Shown here: in pieces, positions 8,944-16,987 of the stretch
Layout of the letters: each line of letters opens with the position of its first letter
Position numbering within the stretch: the first letter of the stretch is position 1
Origin: Bryobacterales bacterium
GTDB taxonomy: Bacteria; Acidobacteriota; Terriglobia; Bryobacterales; Bryobacteraceae
DNA length: 64,000 nt
Direction: 5' to 3'
Assembly: GCA_020846745.1 (NCBI GenBank)
Contig: JADLDI010000032.1
Location: 124,001-188,000 of the forward strand
Position numbers and translations under genes: made by a program
Notes under the pieces: model-generated
Told to the model about the DNA's origin: nothing
The model's database searches: none
Seen by the model: only the letters and a program-made list of their open reading frames with translations

Positions 8944-9186
8944 TTATATTTCCCTATCCTGAACTGCATCTGCCGGAACATCACTCCCGCCGGAAACGAT
9001 TTCCGGCCGCACGATCGCCCGCCGAAATTGAATCACTCGTTCGATCACCTCTTCTGCCGATTCGAGAACAACAAACTTCTGTCCAGTCGTCATCGAGAGC
9101 ACCGTATCCGGCGTACTTTCGACATGCTCTATAAGGTCGCTGTTGACGACAAGCGGCCTATGGTTGATGCGGGTGAGCCGGATCAT
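8944..9186 (-). CDS. flbD: flagellar FlbD family protein
   Basis: A short 80-residue protein of the FlbD family, small cytoplasmic proteins found beside motAB and flagellar genes in many phyla. It begins MIRLTRINHRPLVVNSDLI and continues with a conserved IEHVESTPDTVLSMTTG core; the C-terminal helix runs VEEVIERVIQFRRAIV-like. It is the first gene of the flbD-motA-motB transcript, six bases ahead of motA, and diverges from a small unknown gene at 9265. The molecular role is uncertain despite the name: this short family is distinct from the Caulobacter FlbD transcription factor. No other flagellar genes lie in the window, so the main cluster is elsewhere. Confidence 0.85.
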   Translation of the reverse strand: MIRLTRINHRPLVVNSDLIEHVESTPDTVLSMTTGQKFVVLESAEEVIERVIQFRRAIVRPEIVSGGSDVPADAVQDREI

Positions 9187-9264
9187 TCGGTATACATATC
9201 GGCGGAACGGGGGCGTGTCTGTAGGTTGGAGAAAGATTCAAAAGGAGGAAACGGCGCTCGATAA

Positions 9265-9555
9265 GTGCAATTGGTGGAACGCGAATTGATGGCGAAGGCT
9301 GCAAGTCAGACGGCTCAAACGGCGGGTGCTTTGCTGCAAGCGCTGGCCGATCAGGATATCCGAGGGGTGGAGACAGCTGTCATACGGGCGCAGTTGCTGG
9401 CGCAGATGAACGAGTTGGATGCCTGGACCGAAGAGAAGATCGATCTTTTGAACGCAATTGCAACAGCGTTCAGACAAGGTACGGCCGGCGTGGGGGCACT
9501 GAAGTTGCTAGTGCATGTGGCGCGCGATCCGGCTAATCCAACCCGGTTGATGTGA
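9265..9555 (+). CDS. small hypothetical helical protein
   Basis: An unrecognised, mostly alpha-helical protein of up to 96 residues with an Ala/Gln-rich first half (AKAASQTAQTAGALLQALAD) and a Leu-rich second half. The frame is closed just upstream by a stop at 9262, so the earliest start is the GTG at 9265; a GGAGG lies 16 bases ahead of it, which is long. The ATG at 9289 has GGTGGA eleven bases upstream and could equally be the start (88 residues). It diverges from flbD across a 78-base gap and may belong to the flagellar regulon, but this rests on position only. Confidence 0.5.
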   Translation: MQLVERELMAKAASQTAQTAGALLQALADQDIRGVETAVIRAQLLAQMNELDAWTEEKIDLLNAIATAFRQGTAGVGALKLLVHVARDPANPTRLM

Positions 9556-9623
9556 TTCAGGCGGTCCACCAGATTGGGCGAACGCCGAGGTAAGGACCAG
9601 AGCGGAAGCGGGCAGCCGTAGGA

Positions 9624-10412
9624 CTACTTCTTCTCTTTAGGCGGTTCAGCCGGCTTGCCGTCGTTGGTCACGGGTTCGCCGAACGTGATCTTCGTATCTG
9701 CCTTAAACTGCTTGTAATCTTCGTAGCGAACGTTCATGCGGATCTTGACGATCTGGCCGTCGTCGAAGAAAAGCGTGTCGTTGGCGGAAGTATAGGTCGG
9801 GAACCAGAATTTGCCGTCGATCTGTTCGCGGAAAGTCTCAAACTTGGGGAACTTGTTGTCGAAGTTCTTTTTCGCGAGACCGGTACCGCGGCCGTAGGAT
9901 TTGACGATCTGCAGGTCGCGGTCGTCTACCCAGACGATGCCCGAGAAGTACCGCTGGCCGGCTTCCATCTTCTTGGGTTTCACCGCAAAGACAAAGCAGG
10001 GGATCTCGTCCACCTGCTCGTGCCCGAGATAACGAACCGCGTACTTATCGATGTCTTTTGAAGTCAGCACAAAGGGCTGGACGGCGCGCAAATCCTGCTC
10101 GTCTTCCGGCGTCAGCCCGATCAGGCGCAGCGTCGGAACCGGAGCTTTGACGATCCGCTCGGTACGTTTGCCGTCACCGCTGAAGGTGATGTCGGAGGTC
10201 ACTTCGAATTTGCCGCCGGGCGTGCCGGACTGATCGTATTCAAAAATACGCGCTGTCTGGCGGTAGATATAGTTTTCCCGAGCCCGGGCGAACTCGGTTT
10301 CCTTGGCGGCGAACTTCTGGATGATGTCCTGAATCTGCTGTTCGGAAAGGTCTTCCTTGCCCGCCGCAAACAGCGAGCCGACAGCTAGCGCGAAAGCTAA
10401 TACGAATCGCAT
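9624..10412 (-). CDS. exported LolA-like outer-membrane lipoprotein-sorting family protein
   Basis: A 262-residue protein with a signal peptide (MRFVLAFALAVGSLFAAG), a helical segment (EQQIQDIIQKFAAKETEFARA) and a long beta-rich domain resembling the LolA/LolB lipoprotein-binding half-barrel, with features such as GIVWVDDRDLQIVKSYG and GKFWFPTYTSANDTLFF. It ends in a Pro/Glu/Lys tail. A strong GAGGAG site precedes the ATG, and only 24 bases separate it from the acyl-CoA dehydrogenase stop, so it probably rides on that transcript. Similar proteins are frequent in Acidobacteria as stand-alone periplasmic proteins; true lipoprotein chaperone activity is unproven. Confidence 0.75.
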   Translation of the reverse strand: MRFVLAFALAVGSLFAAGKEDLSEQQIQDIIQKFAAKETEFARARENYIYRQTARIFEYDQSGTPGGKFEVTSDITFSGDGKRTERIVKAPVPTLRLIGLTPEDEQDLRAVQPFVLTSKDIDKYAVRYLGHEQVDEIPCFVFAVKPKKMEAGQRYFSGIVWVDDRDLQIVKSYGRGTGLAKKNFDNKFPKFETFREQIDGKFWFPTYTSANDTLFFDDGQIVKIRMNVRYEDYKQFKADTKITFGEPVTNDGKPAEPPKEKK

Positions 10413-10436
10413 GGGGTTCTCCTCGTTTGGATGCGG

Positions 10437-11582
10437 CTAACCCAGAATGTGTTTCGCGATCGTCAGCCGCTGCATGTTGGAGGTGCCTTCGTAGATGCGG
10501 CCGATTTTCGCATCCCGGTAGAGTTTTTCCACCGGGTAATCCTTTGTAAATCCTACACCACCGAGGACTTCCACCGCTCGCGAGGCGACCGTTTCAGCGA
10601 TCAGCGAACTGTAGTATTTCGCCATCGCGGCTTGCTTCAGGAAGGGCTTGCCGGCTTCGCGCAGGCGGGCTGCGTTGTAAACCAGGAGGCGGGCGGCTTC
10701 TAATTCCGTCGCCATGTCCGCCAGTTCCAACTGGACCGCCTGGAAGGTACCGATGGGTTGGCCAAACTGTTTACGCTGCTTGGCGTAGGCGACAGCGTGG
10801 TCCAGTGCGCCGCGTGCGAGCCCGATCATCTGACCACCGATGGCGATCCGGCCTTCGTTCAGCGTCTCAATCGCGACCTTGTAGCCCTGTCCCGGGGTGC
10901 CGAGTACGTTCTGCTTGGGGACCTTGCAGCTATCGAAGATCAATTCGCAGGTGGAGGAGGCGCGGATGCCGAGTTTGTCCTCCTTCCGGCCAACCTGGAA
11001 GCCCGGGGCGCCGCGTTCGACAAGGAAACACGTAATGCCTTTGTATCCAGCCGAAGGGTCGAGGGTGGCAAAGACCAGGAAGAGTCCGGCTTCCTGGGCG
11101 TTGGTGATCCAGAGTTTGCGGCCGTTCAAGGTATAGGAGTCGCCCGTATCCGCGGCACGGGTTTGCAGGGCGAATGCATCGGAGCCGGAACCGGCTTCCG
11201 ACAGGGCATAGCTTGCAATGGTATCCTTCGCCAGCCGCGGGAGGTATTGCCGCTTCTGCTCGGCGGTGGCCCAGCGGAGCAGCGCGTTGACCACAAGCGT
11301 ATTCTGCACGTCCACAATCACCGCCGCCGACGGGTCTACCGCGGCCAACTCCTCGACAGCGAGCACCGCCTGGAAAAATGTCCCGCCCTGGCCGCCGTAC
11401 TCCTCGGGGATTTCGATCGACATCAAGCCGAGCTCGAAGAACTGCTTCAGAATCTCCGGCCGGAAGTGCGCGGCATCGTCCATTTCGCGGACGTGGGGGC
11501 GGATTCGATCGCGGGCGAACTGGCGGACGGAATCCTGGAACATCTGCTCCTCGTCGGAGAGGAACGTCAGGGGAGTGGACAT
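10437..11582 (-). CDS. acyl-CoA dehydrogenase
   Basis: A 381-residue FAD-dependent acyl-CoA dehydrogenase, which oxidises acyl-CoA to trans-2-enoyl-CoA and passes electrons to electron-transfer flavoprotein. The three expected domains are visible: N-terminal helical (DSVRQFARDRIRPHVREMD), middle beta with YALSEAGSGSDAFALQTRA and LNGRKLWITNA, and C-terminal helical with RKQFGQPIGTFQAVQLELAD. The C-terminal motif IGRIYEGTSNMQR contains the Glu expected as catalytic base in short-chain enzymes. Length is normal for the family. It lies 153 bases downstream of dnaJ and directly upstream of the LolA-like gene. Short-chain (butyryl-CoA type) is likely but chain length cannot be set from sequence alone. 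Confidence 0.93.
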   Translation of the reverse strand: MSTPLTFLSDEEQMFQDSVRQFARDRIRPHVREMDDAAHFRPEILKQFFELGLMSIEIPEEYGGQGGTFFQAVLAVEELAAVDPSAAVIVDVQNTLVVNALLRWATAEQKRQYLPRLAKDTIASYALSEAGSGSDAFALQTRAADTGDSYTLNGRKLWITNAQEAGLFLVFATLDPSAGYKGITCFLVERGAPGFQVGRKEDKLGIRASSTCELIFDSCKVPKQNVLGTPGQGYKVAIETLNEGRIAIGGQMIGLARGALDHAVAYAKQRKQFGQPIGTFQAVQLELADMATELEAARLLVYNAARLREAGKPFLKQAAMAKYYSSLIAETVASRAVEVLGGVGFTKDYPVEKLYRDAKIGRIYEGTSNMQRLTIAKHILG

Positions 11583-11694
11583 ATGGGTTTAGTGTAGAGC
11601 GGAGCCGCGGCCGCGGGGCAACCGGATAACCGGCGGCGGCTGATTTCGTCTCGCACTATTTTGATTTGAAAGAACTTAGCCCGAATTGGGTTCG

Positions 11695-11710
11695 TTTCGC
11701 AAATTGGGCC
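11695..11710. repeat. possible degenerate copy of the RAYT-associated repeat
   Basis: The stretch TTTCGCAAATTGGGCC in the gap between dnaJ and the acyl-CoA dehydrogenase resembles the start of the repeat at 62115-62136 but lacks the GACAGG part. It is short enough to be coincidence. Confidence 0.25.
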
Positions 11711-11735
11711 GCAGTCACCCTGACGAGCCGGCTGC

Positions 11736-12851
11736 TTACAGGAAGAACTCCTTGAACCGCTCGAGCAGGGACTTATCCTGTGGTTCGTTCTCGGCAGGGA
11801 GCGTTTCGCGGAGTTGCTCCAGCAGCTTACGCTGATCGCGAGTCAGCTTCGTGGGAGTGCGGACGTCGATGTGGACGATCAGGTCGCCGCGGCCGCCGCC
11901 GTTCAGGTAGGGAATGCCTTTATTGCGCAGCCGGTACTGGTCGCCGCCCTGGGCGCCTTCGGGGATCTTGACGCGTTCGAGGCCGTCGAAGGTCAGCAGG
12001 TCGACTTCGGTACCTAATGCGGCCTGGGCGATGTTGACGGGGATGATGCAGTGGAGGTCGTTTTCGTCGCGCTTGAAGACCTTGTGCTCGCGGACCTTGA
12101 GGACGACATAGAGGTCGCCCGCGCGGGCGCCCGGTTGGCCGGGTTGACCTTCGCCGGTGAGCTTCAACCGGGTGCCGGTATCGACACCGGGGGGAATGGT
12201 GACCTTCAGCTTGCGTTCGCTCCGCTTGTAGCCTTCGCCACGGCACTCCGTGCAGGGACGGCGGATGATCTGACCGCGGCCGGCGCATTGCGAACAAGTG
12301 CGCCGGATCGAGAGAAAACCTTGCTGGTAGACGACTTCGCCACGGCCGCGGCACATGGGGCACTGGGTGAGGCCATCGACCGGTTCGGCACCGGATCCGC
12401 CGCAGCGGGTGCAGTGGTCGAGGCGGGGCACCTGGATATCGATGCCGGCGCCGCGGATGGCGTCCTCTAAGTCGATCGTCAGGTCGTACCGGACATCTTC
12501 TCCGCGTTGCGGACCACGGGACCGCGAGCGGTTGCCGAAGATATCGCCAAAACCGAAGAAGTCGCCCAGGATATCGGAGAAATCGGAAAACGCAGACGGG
12601 TCGAAGCCTCCGCCTTGAGTGGCGGCGGAAACGCCCTGGTGACCGTACCGGTCGTAGGCGGCGCGTTTCTGCGGGTCGCTCAGAATGCCGTACGCTTCGG
12701 CCGCCTCTTTAAACCGCTCCTCGGCGTCTTTGTCTCCGGGGTTGCGGTCCGGGTGGTATTTGAGCGCCATTTTGCGGTACGCGCTCTTGAGAGACTGGTC
12801 GTCGGCAGCCTTCTCGACGCCTAGGATTTCGTAGTAATCTCGCTGGGTCAC
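11736..12851 (-). CDS. dnaJ: chaperone DnaJ
   Basis: Full-length type I J-protein of 371 residues that delivers substrates to DnaK and stimulates its ATPase. The J-domain occupies residues 1-70 with HPD at 33-35, followed by a Gly/Phe-rich segment (80-108). Four CxxCxGxG zinc repeats are intact (C147/150, C164/167, C186/189, C200/203), followed by the two beta-sandwich client-binding domains. The start is a GTG at 12851 overlapping the grpE stop by four bases (GTGA), so translation is coupled to grpE. It closes the hrcA-grpE-dnaJ operon; dnaK is not in the window. Confidence 0.97.
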   Translation of the reverse strand: MTQRDYYEILGVEKAADDQSLKSAYRKMALKYHPDRNPGDKDAEERFKEAAEAYGILSDPQKRAAYDRYGHQGVSAATQGGGFDPSAFSDFSDILGDFFGFGDIFGNRSRSRGPQRGEDVRYDLTIDLEDAIRGAGIDIQVPRLDHCTRCGGSGAEPVDGLTQCPMCRGRGEVVYQQGFLSIRRTCSQCAGRGQIIRRPCTECRGEGYKRSERKLKVTIPPGVDTGTRLKLTGEGQPGQPGARAGDLYVVLKVREHKVFKRDENDLHCIIPVNIAQAALGTEVDLLTFDGLERVKIPEGAQGGDQYRLRNKGIPYLNGGGRGDLIVHIDVRTPTKLTRDQRKLLEQLRETLPAENEPQDKSLLERFKEFFL

Positions 12852-13417
12852 GGCCGGACAGCTACCTTCACCATCGCGGGCCGCAGGAGGCGCCCCTTAA
12901 AGCGGTACCCGCGTTGATACTCTTCGACAACAGTATGGTCTTCCACGTCTTCGCGTTCCTCGCGCTGGATTCCATTATGCACGTTAGGATCGAACGGTTG
13001 TCCGACCGATTCGACCGGTTCGAGGCCGAGTTTCGTGAGCGAGTCCAGCAGCCGCTGATAGATCAGTTCCATACCTTTGGCATAGTCCCGAAACGCCTGG
13101 TCATCGACATCGGCGGGCACGGCCTTGAGGGCGCGCTCGAAATCGTCGAGGATGGGCAGCAGGGCCATCGCAGCGTCCATACTGGCCGTCTCGCGAATGT
13201 CGAGTTTCTCGCGTTCGACGCGGCGGCGAAAGTTATCGTAATCGGCCTGACGGCGCAAGACGAGGTCCTGCAGTTGGGCCCTTTCGGCAAGAGCGGCGTC
13301 GAGCTGAGCCGCAAGATCTGCCGCTTGAGATGATGACGTAGTGGTATTGTCGGCAGATTGCTGATCGACTTCCGTTTGATCAGACGACTCCGCAGACTTC
13401 TTCCCGTTGATATCCAT
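12848..13417 (-). CDS. grpE: nucleotide exchange factor GrpE
   Basis: GrpE (189 residues) releases ADP from DnaK. After an acidic/Ser-Thr-Gln-rich disordered N-terminus there is the long dimerisation helix (about 35-75) leading into the signature around RRQADYDNFRRRVEREK, a four-helix segment (MDAAMALLPILDDFERAL) and the beta-wing with QPFDPNVHNGIQRE and VVEEYQRGYRFKGRLLRPA. An AAGGAAG ribosome binding site precedes the ATG. It lies 42 bases after hrcA and overlaps dnaJ by four bases. Confidence 0.96.
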   Translation of the reverse strand: MDINGKKSAESSDQTEVDQQSADNTTTSSSQAADLAAQLDAALAERAQLQDLVLRRQADYDNFRRRVEREKLDIRETASMDAAMALLPILDDFERALKAVPADVDDQAFRDYAKGMELIYQRLLDSLTKLGLEPVESVGQPFDPNVHNGIQREEREDVEDHTVVEEYQRGYRFKGRLLRPAMVKVAVRP

Positions 13418-13459
13418 GACTTCCTTCTAAAGAGGCTCCCCCGGCCGCCAAATACTAGT

Positions 13460-14497
13460 TTAGGATGGCAGGCTTGAGAATGCGCGGCCGACATGCAGGA
13501 CGGCCGACATGACCCGTTCGTAGTCCATCCGCATGGGTCCGAGGACAGCCATTTTGGCGGACATCCCCCCAGGCAGCAGGACCGATATTCCGATGAGGGA
13601 GAGCTCGCCCATGCTGGGGTGCTCTTCCTGCAACCCTATCTGGACGCCGAGTTCGCCGTCACCGGCTTCGAGAAAGCGCTCGAGCAGTTGCAGCATGCGC
13701 TTCTTCTCTTCCAGGGCACGGAAGAGTTCTTTCAAGCGTTCCTTGGTGAGGTGCAATTCGAAGGCGACCAGGTTGGAGGCGCCTTCCATATGGATTTCGG
13801 GTTCCAGGTGGACGTCAAGGAACCCTTTCTCGTAAAGCAGGATGAGCCGGCGGAGAATGGAATCGTAAGCGGCGCTGGTTTGCTCGAGCCGCTTGCGCAG
13901 TTCCTCTTGCATGTCGGCGATCATCCACCCGGAAAAGTTCTCGTTGATGTAGTTGCGGATGGAGGTGAGTTCAATCGACGAGATGGGTTCGTCGAGCAAA
14001 ATCAGACGGTCGCGAACCAGACGGTCGCGCGTCACGACGATCATCATAACCCGTCGATCTCCCAGGGGTAGTAGTTCCACCTGATCGAGCGTTTGACTGA
14101 CGGTTGGAATGGCGGCCGTGATGCCGACGCCCTGCGTCATCTCCATCAGCAAATGGGACGCGCGTTCCACCCGGGTTTCAACGGAGCCGGCTTCGTTCAG
14201 CTCCTCGCGGATGCGGCCGAACTCGGGACTCAGCAGGCGCTTGCCGGGCAGGGAATCCACGAATACACGGAAGGCTTTCCCGGTTGGCACGCGGCCCGCA
14301 GATGTATGAGGCTGTTGGAGATAGCCGTCGGCGGCCAACTGCTGCATGATGGCGCGGACCGACGCGGGACTCAGGTTAAACCGCCGCAGGCGCGAGATGT
14401 TTCCTGAAGCCACGGGTTCCCCGGTCTCGATGTATGCTTTGACCACCGAGCAGAGGATCTGTTCCGACCGGGGTGAAAGTCTATCGTTCTCACTCAT
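13460..14497 (-). CDS. hrcA: heat-inducible transcription repressor HrcA
   Basis: A 345-residue HrcA repressor. The N-terminal winged-helix domain (LSPRSEQILCSVVKAYIETG, residues 6-75, with NLSPASVRAIMQQLAADGYL as recognition region) is followed by the GAF-like domain and insertion typical of the family, ending with GPMRMDYERVMSAV. It normally represses groE/dnaK operons by binding CIRCE elements. It heads the hrcA-grpE-dnaJ operon. The upstream region contains a strong sigma70-type promoter (14527-14556), but no CIRCE sequence was found there, so autoregulation at this promoter is not supported by what can be seen. Confidence 0.95.
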   Translation of the reverse strand: MSENDRLSPRSEQILCSVVKAYIETGEPVASGNISRLRRFNLSPASVRAIMQQLAADGYLQQPHTSAGRVPTGKAFRVFVDSLPGKRLLSPEFGRIREELNEAGSVETRVERASHLLMEMTQGVGITAAIPTVSQTLDQVELLPLGDRRVMMIVVTRDRLVRDRLILLDEPISSIELTSIRNYINENFSGWMIADMQEELRKRLEQTSAAYDSILRRLILLYEKGFLDVHLEPEIHMEGASNLVAFELHLTKERLKELFRALEEKKRMLQLLERFLEAGDGELGVQIGLQEEHPSMGELSLIGISVLLPGGMSAKMAVLGPMRMDYERVMSAVLHVGRAFSSLPS

Positions 14498-14526
14498 CCC
14501 AGTTGTACACCTAGGCGTCTGTCTCC

Positions 14527-14556
14527 ATTGTAAGAAGCCGGAAATTGGCGGGTCAA
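14527..14556 (-). promoter_or_regulatory. sigma70-type promoter of hrcA-grpE-dnaJ
   Basis: On the minus strand TTGACC (14556-14551) is followed after 18 bases by TACAAT (14532-14527). The expected transcription start is near 14520, about 23 bases before the hrcA ATG at 14497. No CIRCE inverted repeat overlaps it. Confidence 0.75.
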
Positions 14557-14570
14557 CCAGTGCTGGCGAC

Positions 14571-14579
14571 TGCTACAAT
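14571..14579 (+). promoter_or_regulatory. extended -10 promoter of the membrane-protein gene at 14633
   Basis: TGCTACAAT fits an extended -10 element (TGnTAnnnT) with no good -35. It diverges from the hrcA promoter, whose -35 lies just 15 bases away, so the two promoters probably influence each other. Confidence 0.5.
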
Positions 14580-14589
14580 TAAAAAGCTT

Positions 14590-14615
14590 GAAAACGGACG
14601 TACATGCCCGTTTTC
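14590..14615. repeat. inverted repeat in 5' leader (GAAAACGG/CCGTTTTC)
   Basis: Perfect 8-base arms at 14590-14597 and 14608-14615 flank a 10-base loop. It lies between the extended -10 element and the start at 14633 and could form a leader hairpin or be an operator. Confidence 0.5.
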
Positions 14616-14632
14616 GCTGGAGTATAACTTAA

Positions 14633-15028
14633 GTGCGCGCGCTACGGTTTTTGCTTCACACCTATTCCTACCTTTTTCATATAGTGTTGGCATTGTTTCT
14701 GTTTGGCATCGCCTTTGTGGCCTGGATCACACATGCCGGAAACTTCGACCTGCCGATGATCCCGTGGGCGACAGGGACGAAGCTGATCCCGTTTCTGCTG
14801 ATCGCGGCGCCGATCGGGATATTGTCGGTGGCGCTGGCCGTGACCGGCCGGTTGCGTTCCCTGTTCGCCGTATGGACGATCTTCGTCCTGATCACCGTTT
14901 TCTGGGGATTCTTCTTTGGATCGTATAGCTACGCCGGTATGGATGCGTTCCGAACAGCGCTATGGTTCGCGGGCGGGGCGTTGCTGGCGATGGTGGGCGG
15001 TATAAGCCAGTTGAAGCCGTTGCGGTAG
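14633..15028 (+). CDS. small four-helix membrane protein, unknown function
   Basis: A 131-residue protein that I do not recognise. Four membrane helices are predicted at roughly 13-32, 49-69, 76-97 and 107-125. The GTG start at 14633 has GGAG eleven bases upstream. It is preceded by an extended -10 promoter and a perfect 8-base inverted repeat, and sits between the divergent hrcA operon and tatA. There are no charged or catalytic motifs in the helices that would suggest transport or enzymatic activity. Confidence 0.7.
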   Translation: MRALRFLLHTYSYLFHIVLALFLFGIAFVAWITHAGNFDLPMIPWATGTKLIPFLLIAAPIGILSVALAVTGRLRSLFAVWTIFVLITVFWGFFFGSYSYAGMDAFRTALWFAGGALLAMVGGISQLKPLR

Positions 15029-15125
15029 GGAATTGCAGATTAGGGTTATTGTCCGAAGCCCGAAGTCAACGCTCCGGGGAGTGTGACTGCTCGCCGCCCG
15101 AACGCTCCGACCCCCGTACCCCCGT

Positions 15126-15155
15126 TTGACTCCCGTTTCGCCCCATCGGTATCAT
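15126..15155 (+). promoter_or_regulatory. sigma70-type promoter of tatA-tatC
   Basis: TTGACT (15126-15131) and TATCAT (15150-15155) are separated by 18 bases. The predicted transcription start near 15162 leaves a leader of about 57 bases before the tatA ATG, which has a strong AAGGAG site. Confidence 0.65.
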
Positions 15156-15218
15156 GAATACGCAGTATCGCCAATCCTGGGCGCGCACCGAGCGTGTCCC
15201 TTTGTGAAGGAGTAAACC

Positions 15219-15734
15219 ATGGGTCCGTTGGGCTGGCAGGAAACTATCTTCATCTTTATCCTTGCCTTGCTCATCTTCGGCCCTAAGAAGCTGCCGGAAT
15301 TGGGCAAGACCATTGGCAAGGCGATGACAGAGTTCCGGCGCGCCTCCTCCGAGCTCAAGTCCACTTGGGATCGGGAGATGGCGTCGTTGGAGCGTGAGAA
15401 TGAGTCGCTGAAGGACGTTGCACGGTCATACCAGAACGAGATCGACAATACGATGTACGATTCGTCGCCCTCGTCGAACTATGACAGCAACAATTCCTAC
15501 TACGATTCTGGATACGAGTATGGCTATGGCTCGGACACCACGTCCACCTCGGCCGACTCTTCGACTGTAAGCGCTGCTGAATCTTCGAGCGCTGAACTGA
15601 CCGCTGGACAGGCGACCACCGTTGCCGAAAACAACGGCGCGGCTGCGGCGACCGATGCTGCCCCGGCGGCTCCTGCTGGCTCCAACCCGCAGCCTGCTGC
15701 CCCGGCCGGCGAATCAAAACCAGTTCAGGCTTAA
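15219..15734 (+). CDS. tatA: twin-arginine translocase subunit TatA/TatB with long Tyr- and Ala-rich tail
   Basis: Pore-forming subunit of the Tat pathway, which exports folded proteins. Residues 6-20 form the short transmembrane helix, followed by the hinge FGPKKLPELG (20-29) and an amphipathic helix to about 75. That first half is a standard TatA/TatB. The remaining ~95 residues are unusual: a Tyr/Ser/Asn/Asp-rich stretch (80-108, with SYYDSGYEYGYGSD) and then an Ala/Pro-rich tail. At 171 residues it is nearer TatB in length, but FGPKKLPELG and a tat locus without a second A/B gene suggest it may serve as both. The start has an AAGGAG site. It lies 27 bases upstream of tatC. Confidence 0.9.
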   Translation: MGPLGWQETIFIFILALLIFGPKKLPELGKTIGKAMTEFRRASSELKSTWDREMASLERENESLKDVARSYQNEIDNTMYDSSPSSNYDSNNSYYDSGYEYGYGSDTTSTSADSSTVSAAESSSAELTAGQATTVAENNGAAAATDAAPAAPAGSNPQPAAPAGESKPVQA

Positions 15735-15761
15735 CAAAGACGTAGAAGCGTTTCGAACAAA

Positions 15762-16904
15762 ATGGAATCGGCTGACAATAAACAGGGCCAACCTGCGCCC
15801 GATAACTCCTCTGCCCCGGCGCCGTCTACCCCGGCGCCGGAACCTGTCTCCCAAACCACCGACTCCACCGATTCCTATACCTATTACGACGATTATGGTT
15901 ACGACCAGACCTCGTCATCGGCGTCCGTGACCGAGCCCGCTCCTCCTACTCTTCCCGCTACCGCCGCCGCTGCTCCACCGCCTCCGCCCGATCCGCCCAA
16001 AGCAAAAGAAGACGACGATGAAGACGATGACGGCATGCTCCGCATGTCGTTCCTCGAACACCTGGAGGAACTCCGCTCCCGGCTGCTCAAAGCCCTGCTC
16101 GGCATCGGCCTTGCGTTCGTCTGTTCGCTTTACTTCACGAACGACCTCTGGCAGATCATTTCCGCACCCGCCAAACGCGCTCTTGAACTCAACGGCGTCA
16201 AAGATCCCCGCCTGGCAGTGCTTACTCCTACCGAAGCTTTCTCGGTTATCTGGATTAAGCTGCCGATTCTTACGGCAATATTCCTCGCGGCTCCGTGGGT
16301 GTTGTATCAGGTCTGGGCATTTATTGCTCCCGGTCTTTATAAGAAAGAACGCCGGTGGGCGGTACCGTTCGTTCTCTCTACCGCCGGCCTTTTCATACTG
16401 GGCGGCTTATTCGCTTACTTTGTCGCGTTCCGGTTCGGTCTGGCATTTTTGCTGGGTATTGCTGTCGGCGGCGACCTTCAAACCGTTGTATCTATTACCG
16501 AGTACTTCGACCTATTTATTAACGTAACTCTTGGTATGGGTATAGTGTTTGAATTACCCGTCCTGATCTTCTTCTTAGCCCTGCTCCGCATTGTTTCTCC
16601 GCAGTTCCTCATCAACCATTCCCGGTACGCGATTCTCATCATCACGGTAATCGCGGCCATCATCACCCCTACTCCCGACGTGTACAACTTGATGCTTATC
16701 ACGTTGCCAATGACGGCTTTGTACTTCGTCGGCGTCTTTGCGGCCTACCTGCTGTGGCTGAGCCGTGAACAGAAGAGGTTCCCCTGGGGAGTTCTACTCC
16801 TGATGCTATTAGGCATAGGACTACTGGTGGGCGGAGCACTGTATTTCGCGACAACGAAATACGGATTTCACTTCACTTCGCATTTCCCGTACCTGGTACG
16901 CTGA
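15762..16904 (+). CDS. tatC: twin-arginine translocase receptor TatC with ~90-residue N-terminal extension
   Basis: TatC recognises RR signal peptides and organises the translocase. The conserved core begins with MSFLEHLEELRSR at residues 95-107 and contains six membrane helices, the PTEAFSVIWIKLP and PWVLYQVWAFIAPGLYKKER motifs, and a late ITPTPDVYNLMLITLPM. Ahead of the core is a low-complexity region: Pro/Ala/Ser-rich, a Tyr-rich patch at 39-47 (SYTYYDDYGYD), a proline run and an acidic DDDEDDD block. The usual family length is about 250; this product has 380. Ribosome binding at 15762 is weak, so initiation at residue 92 or 95 is possible, but the 90 codons are open and compositionally match the TatA tail. 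Confidence 0.92.
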   Translation: MESADNKQGQPAPDNSSAPAPSTPAPEPVSQTTDSTDSYTYYDDYGYDQTSSSASVTEPAPPTLPATAAAAPPPPPDPPKAKEDDDEDDDGMLRMSFLEHLEELRSRLLKALLGIGLAFVCSLYFTNDLWQIISAPAKRALELNGVKDPRLAVLTPTEAFSVIWIKLPILTAIFLAAPWVLYQVWAFIAPGLYKKERRWAVPFVLSTAGLFILGGLFAYFVAFRFGLAFLLGIAVGGDLQTVVSITEYFDLFINVTLGMGIVFELPVLIFFLALLRIVSPQFLINHSRYAILIITVIAAIITPTPDVYNLMLITLPMTALYFVGVFAAYLLWLSREQKRFPWGVLLLMLLGIGLLVGGALYFATTKYGFHFTSHFPYLVR

Positions 16905-16987
16905 ACCGATCGATCTAATAGACACGGCTAAGTCGCCCTTCTAGGATAGGGATGTTCTTATACGGAACATTTCCCTTGGAGGGCCGC

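Noticed and set aside
14498..14640. CIRCE element for HrcA
   Set aside because: Only a partial resemblance (CAGTGCTGG at 14558) was found; the second half-site and the nine-base spacing are missing.
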